Shown here: in pieces, positions 62,427-64,000 of the stretch
Layout of the letters: each line of letters begins with the position of its first letter
Numbering within the stretch: the first letter of the stretch is position 1
From: Cryobacterium sp. GrIS_2_6
GTDB taxonomy: Bacteria; Actinomycetota; Actinomycetes; Actinomycetales; Microbacteriaceae
Reading direction: 5' to 3'
Length of the DNA stretch: 64,000 bases
Assembly: GCF_035984545.1 (NCBI RefSeq)
Contig: NZ_JAXCHP010000001.1
Location: 1,364,001-1,428,000, forward strand
Notes under the pieces: generated by a model
What the model saw: only the letters and a program-made list of their open reading frames with translations
The model's database searches: none
Told to the model about the DNA's origin: nothing
Made by a program: the position numbers and the translations under genes

Positions 62427-62672
62427 ATGATCGCCGCCGCACGTCAGTCCCGTTCGCCCAGCGACGTCCAGGTGCGCGCGCTCTCGAGACGGGAGTGGCG
62501 GGTCAGTGACTCCCGGATCGCGAAGGACAACGCGCTGAGCGTGATCGGCTTCATCGCCAGAAACCGCGACGGTTACGAGGTCATCGAATTCGGCACCCCG
62601 GTAGCCCGGATGGTCCGGCCGGATCTCGCGAGTGCGATCTCCTGCTTCGTGAGTGAGGCCCCGCCCGCATAG
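62427..62672 (+). CDS. small conserved protein of unknown function
   Basis: An 81-residue soluble protein. The core, REWRVSDSRIAKDNALSVIG followed by EVIEFGTPVARMV, occurs in similar short proteins of Micrococcales; I do not recognise a named family. GAGGAAAGGA with a six-base spacer supports the ATG at 62427 over the ATG at 62406. It stands alone between lysE and a membrane protein gene. No catalytic motif is visible. Confidence 0.65.
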   Translation: MIAAARQSRSPSDVQVRALSRREWRVSDSRIAKDNALSVIGFIARNRDGYEVIEFGTPVARMVRPDLASAISCFVSEAPPA

Positions 62673-62727
62673 GCCGACACCTCGCTCAGCGGCCACAGCA
62701 GCCTCGAAAGCGCGACAGGATAGGGAG

Positions 62728-63981
62728 ATGACTCCTTCCCGCGCGGACCCGGCACTGCCGGTGGAGGACGAACGCACCGGTAACGGCCGATCCGAGGTGG
62801 AATCCGGTGCCCTGATCGCCGCTGCGGCTGGCGCACTCGCGGGGCTCCTCGCTGCCGTGATCGTGTTCGGTGGCCGCGCCGTCGGCCTGGCCGGTGAGAA
62901 TTCCGTCGGCGGGCTCTCGGCCCAGATCGCCGGGTTGATCGGACTACCGGTCTTCGGATGGTCCTATGTCCGTTTCACCCGGCACTCTCCGCGATGGCGC
63001 AGGCGTGCCCGCATCCGGCGCATCCTCGACACCATCGGGCTGTCGCTGACCGGTGCCGCAATGGCCGGCCTCCTGATCAGCTCGGTCTACGCGGTATTCC
63101 ACCTGGCCTTCCGCGAGTTGCTGCTCGACCCGTTCGCAGCGGCGCTGTTCGTCACGCTGACGGTCGCTGCGAGCACCTTTGCGCTCTTTCTCCTCGCCGC
63201 GGAGATCACGACGACGCGCCTCGCCTCACTCCTGGGCCTTTTCCTCGCCGCCGGGGTGTTCTCGAGCATGCTCACGGCGGCCGACCCGCGCTGGTGGCAG
63301 GCGAACTTCAGCGCACTCGGGATGGGCGGCGCAACCTCCGCATACGCGTTCAACCTGACGATCCTCCTCGCCGGACTCGTGATGACGACGCTCGCGGACT
63401 ACCTGACCCTCGACCTGCGCTCGCGGCGAAGCGCCGCAGGCAGCGACCTCCGCGGCGTCCCGCTCGTGCGGATCATCATCATCATCGTCGGCGTGGCGCT
63501 CATCGGTGTCGGTCTCGTGCCCGTCGACGTCAGTTTCATCGTGCACAACACCTTCGCGACCTCCGCAGTCGTCGGCTTCGTCGCACTCATCGTGCTGGTC
63601 CCGCTCGTCCTGAAGGACCTCCCTCGGAGCTTCGTCGTCACGACGACGGTCTTCGTACTCGCGATAGGCGGTGCGGTGCTGCTCTGGTACCCGATCGGGT
63701 ACTACAACCTCACCGCCCTCGAACTCGTCGCCGTGCTGATCGTCTTTGCGTGGTTCGTGCTGTTCGTGCGAAACGCGTCCGTCGTCGACCCGGCATCGGA
63801 TGCCGCGGTGCCGCTGGCCCAGGCGGCTTCCGTGGCCGCTGTCGGGGCGGGGGCGAGGGAGGCCGCGTCGCCGCATCCGCTACCGGACGAGGGAAAAGGG
63901 GGCCGCGCCGCAGGCTGGGTTGCCCTCGGCGGACTCGTCGGCATGGTCGGGTTCGCCATCGGTCGGCTGGGACGCCGCTGA
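62728..63981 (+). CDS. polytopic membrane protein, possibly DUF998-like
   Basis: A 417-residue membrane protein with about ten helices and a hydrophilic C-terminal tail. The stretch around residues 185-215 (WWQANFSALGMGGATSAYAF) resembles the DUF998 signature, but the protein is longer than most members. AGGA lies seven bases before the ATG at 62728; the longer frame upstream overlaps the preceding gene. The C terminus ends in a last helix and GRLGRR. Function unknown. Confidence 0.6.
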   Translation: MTPSRADPALPVEDERTGNGRSEVESGALIAAAAGALAGLLAAVIVFGGRAVGLAGENSVGGLSAQIAGLIGLPVFGWSYVRFTRHSPRWRRRARIRRILDTIGLSLTGAAMAGLLISSVYAVFHLAFRELLLDPFAAALFVTLTVAASTFALFLLAAEITTTRLASLLGLFLAAGVFSSMLTAADPRWWQANFSALGMGGATSAYAFNLTILLAGLVMTTLADYLTLDLRSRRSAAGSDLRGVPLVRIIIIIVGVALIGVGLVPVDVSFIVHNTFATSAVVGFVALIVLVPLVLKDLPRSFVVTTTVFVLAIGGAVLLWYPIGYYNLTALELVAVLIVFAWFVLFVRNASVVDPASDAAVPLAQAASVAAVGAGAREAASPHPLPDEGKGGRAAGWVALGGLVGMVGFAIGRLGRR

Positions 63982-64000
63982 GGCTGTGCCGCCATCGGTG

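Noticed and set aside
1..64000. CRISPR arrays, prophage, insertion sequences or a defence island
   Set aside because: No regularly spaced repeats, transposase, integrase or phage genes were seen. The DUF222/HNH gene is the only element with possible mobility.

Overview
The window is a GC-rich actinobacterial chromosome segment. Three things point to the order Micrococcales, most likely family Microbacteriaceae. Gene order matches other actinobacteria (glnA / glnE-glnA2 / panB; aceE-fasR-fabD-fabH-acpP-fabF; DUF4191, DUF3145 and SPOR-like small proteins). Many starts look leaderless, with a TANNNT -10 hexamer 6-7 nt before the ATG. A DUF222/HNH endonuclease gene is also present. Genus cannot be decided from the sequence alone. 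Most of the window is ordinary core genome. The accessory part is the kdp, cox and gad block from about 37 to 60 kb.

Layout. 1-6.1 kb: the end of lpdA, the E2 acyltransferase (sucB), a membrane-anchored pseudokinase on the opposite strand, then lipB, lipA and a DUF4191 membrane protein. This is the lipoate and 2-oxoacid dehydrogenase neighbourhood. 6.1-12.6 kb: an RDD protein and the nitrogen block, with glnA preceded by a four-half-site GlnR-type box and converging on glnA2-glnE. 12.7-15.5 kb: panB, a SPOR-like protein, map and ppgK. 15.5-17.5 kb: RNase P RNA, a coiled-coil zinc-ribbon protein and a Nif3-like protein. 17.6-22.4 kb: an NCS1-type permease, DUF427, a tandem universal stress protein, an unknown protein and a decayed GAF-ANTAR regulator locus. 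22.7-31.1 kb: tRNA-Val(TAC), an AhpE-type peroxiredoxin, aceE followed directly by fasR, and the type II fatty-acid operon. In this block acetyl-CoA supply, its probable transcriptional activator and its main consumer lie together. 31.2-37.1 kb: DUF3145, a PadR-like regulator with a perfect palindromic operator, a frameshifted DUF222/HNH gene, DUF1684 and a stand-alone DNA polymerase I-like protein.

37.3-45.4 kb holds a complete high-affinity potassium uptake operon, kdpFABC-DE. It begins with an extra 31-residue membrane micropeptide that has its own ribosome binding site. 45.5-58.2 kb holds a secreted ScyD/ScyE-type protein and, divergent from it, an aerobic carbon monoxide dehydrogenase operon. 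The large subunit carries the form I active-site signature AYACSFR, so CO oxidation is a confident prediction. The accessory genes include a MoxR ATPase (coxD), a VWA protein (coxE), a membrane anchor (coxG) and two XdhC-family proteins. One XdhC protein is fused to a YHS metal-binding domain, a possible copper-delivery module for the Mo-Cu centre. The last gene is an APC-superfamily permease coupled by a 4-nt overlap. 58.2-64 kb: a monooxygenase-fold protein, glutamate decarboxylase divergent from a Gly/Phe-rich PadR regulator, a LysR regulator divergent from a LysE exporter, and two unknown proteins.

Broken genes: the GAF-ANTAR locus (two frameshifts plus apparent deletions) and the DUF222/HNH gene (one missing base). 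Assembly errors cannot be excluded for the single-base changes. The most unusual items are the XdhC-YHS fusion, the permease inside the cox operon, the kdp micropeptide, the pseudokinase and the fused, decayed GAF-ANTAR locus. All long ORFs antisense to these genes are GC-codon shadows and were left out.
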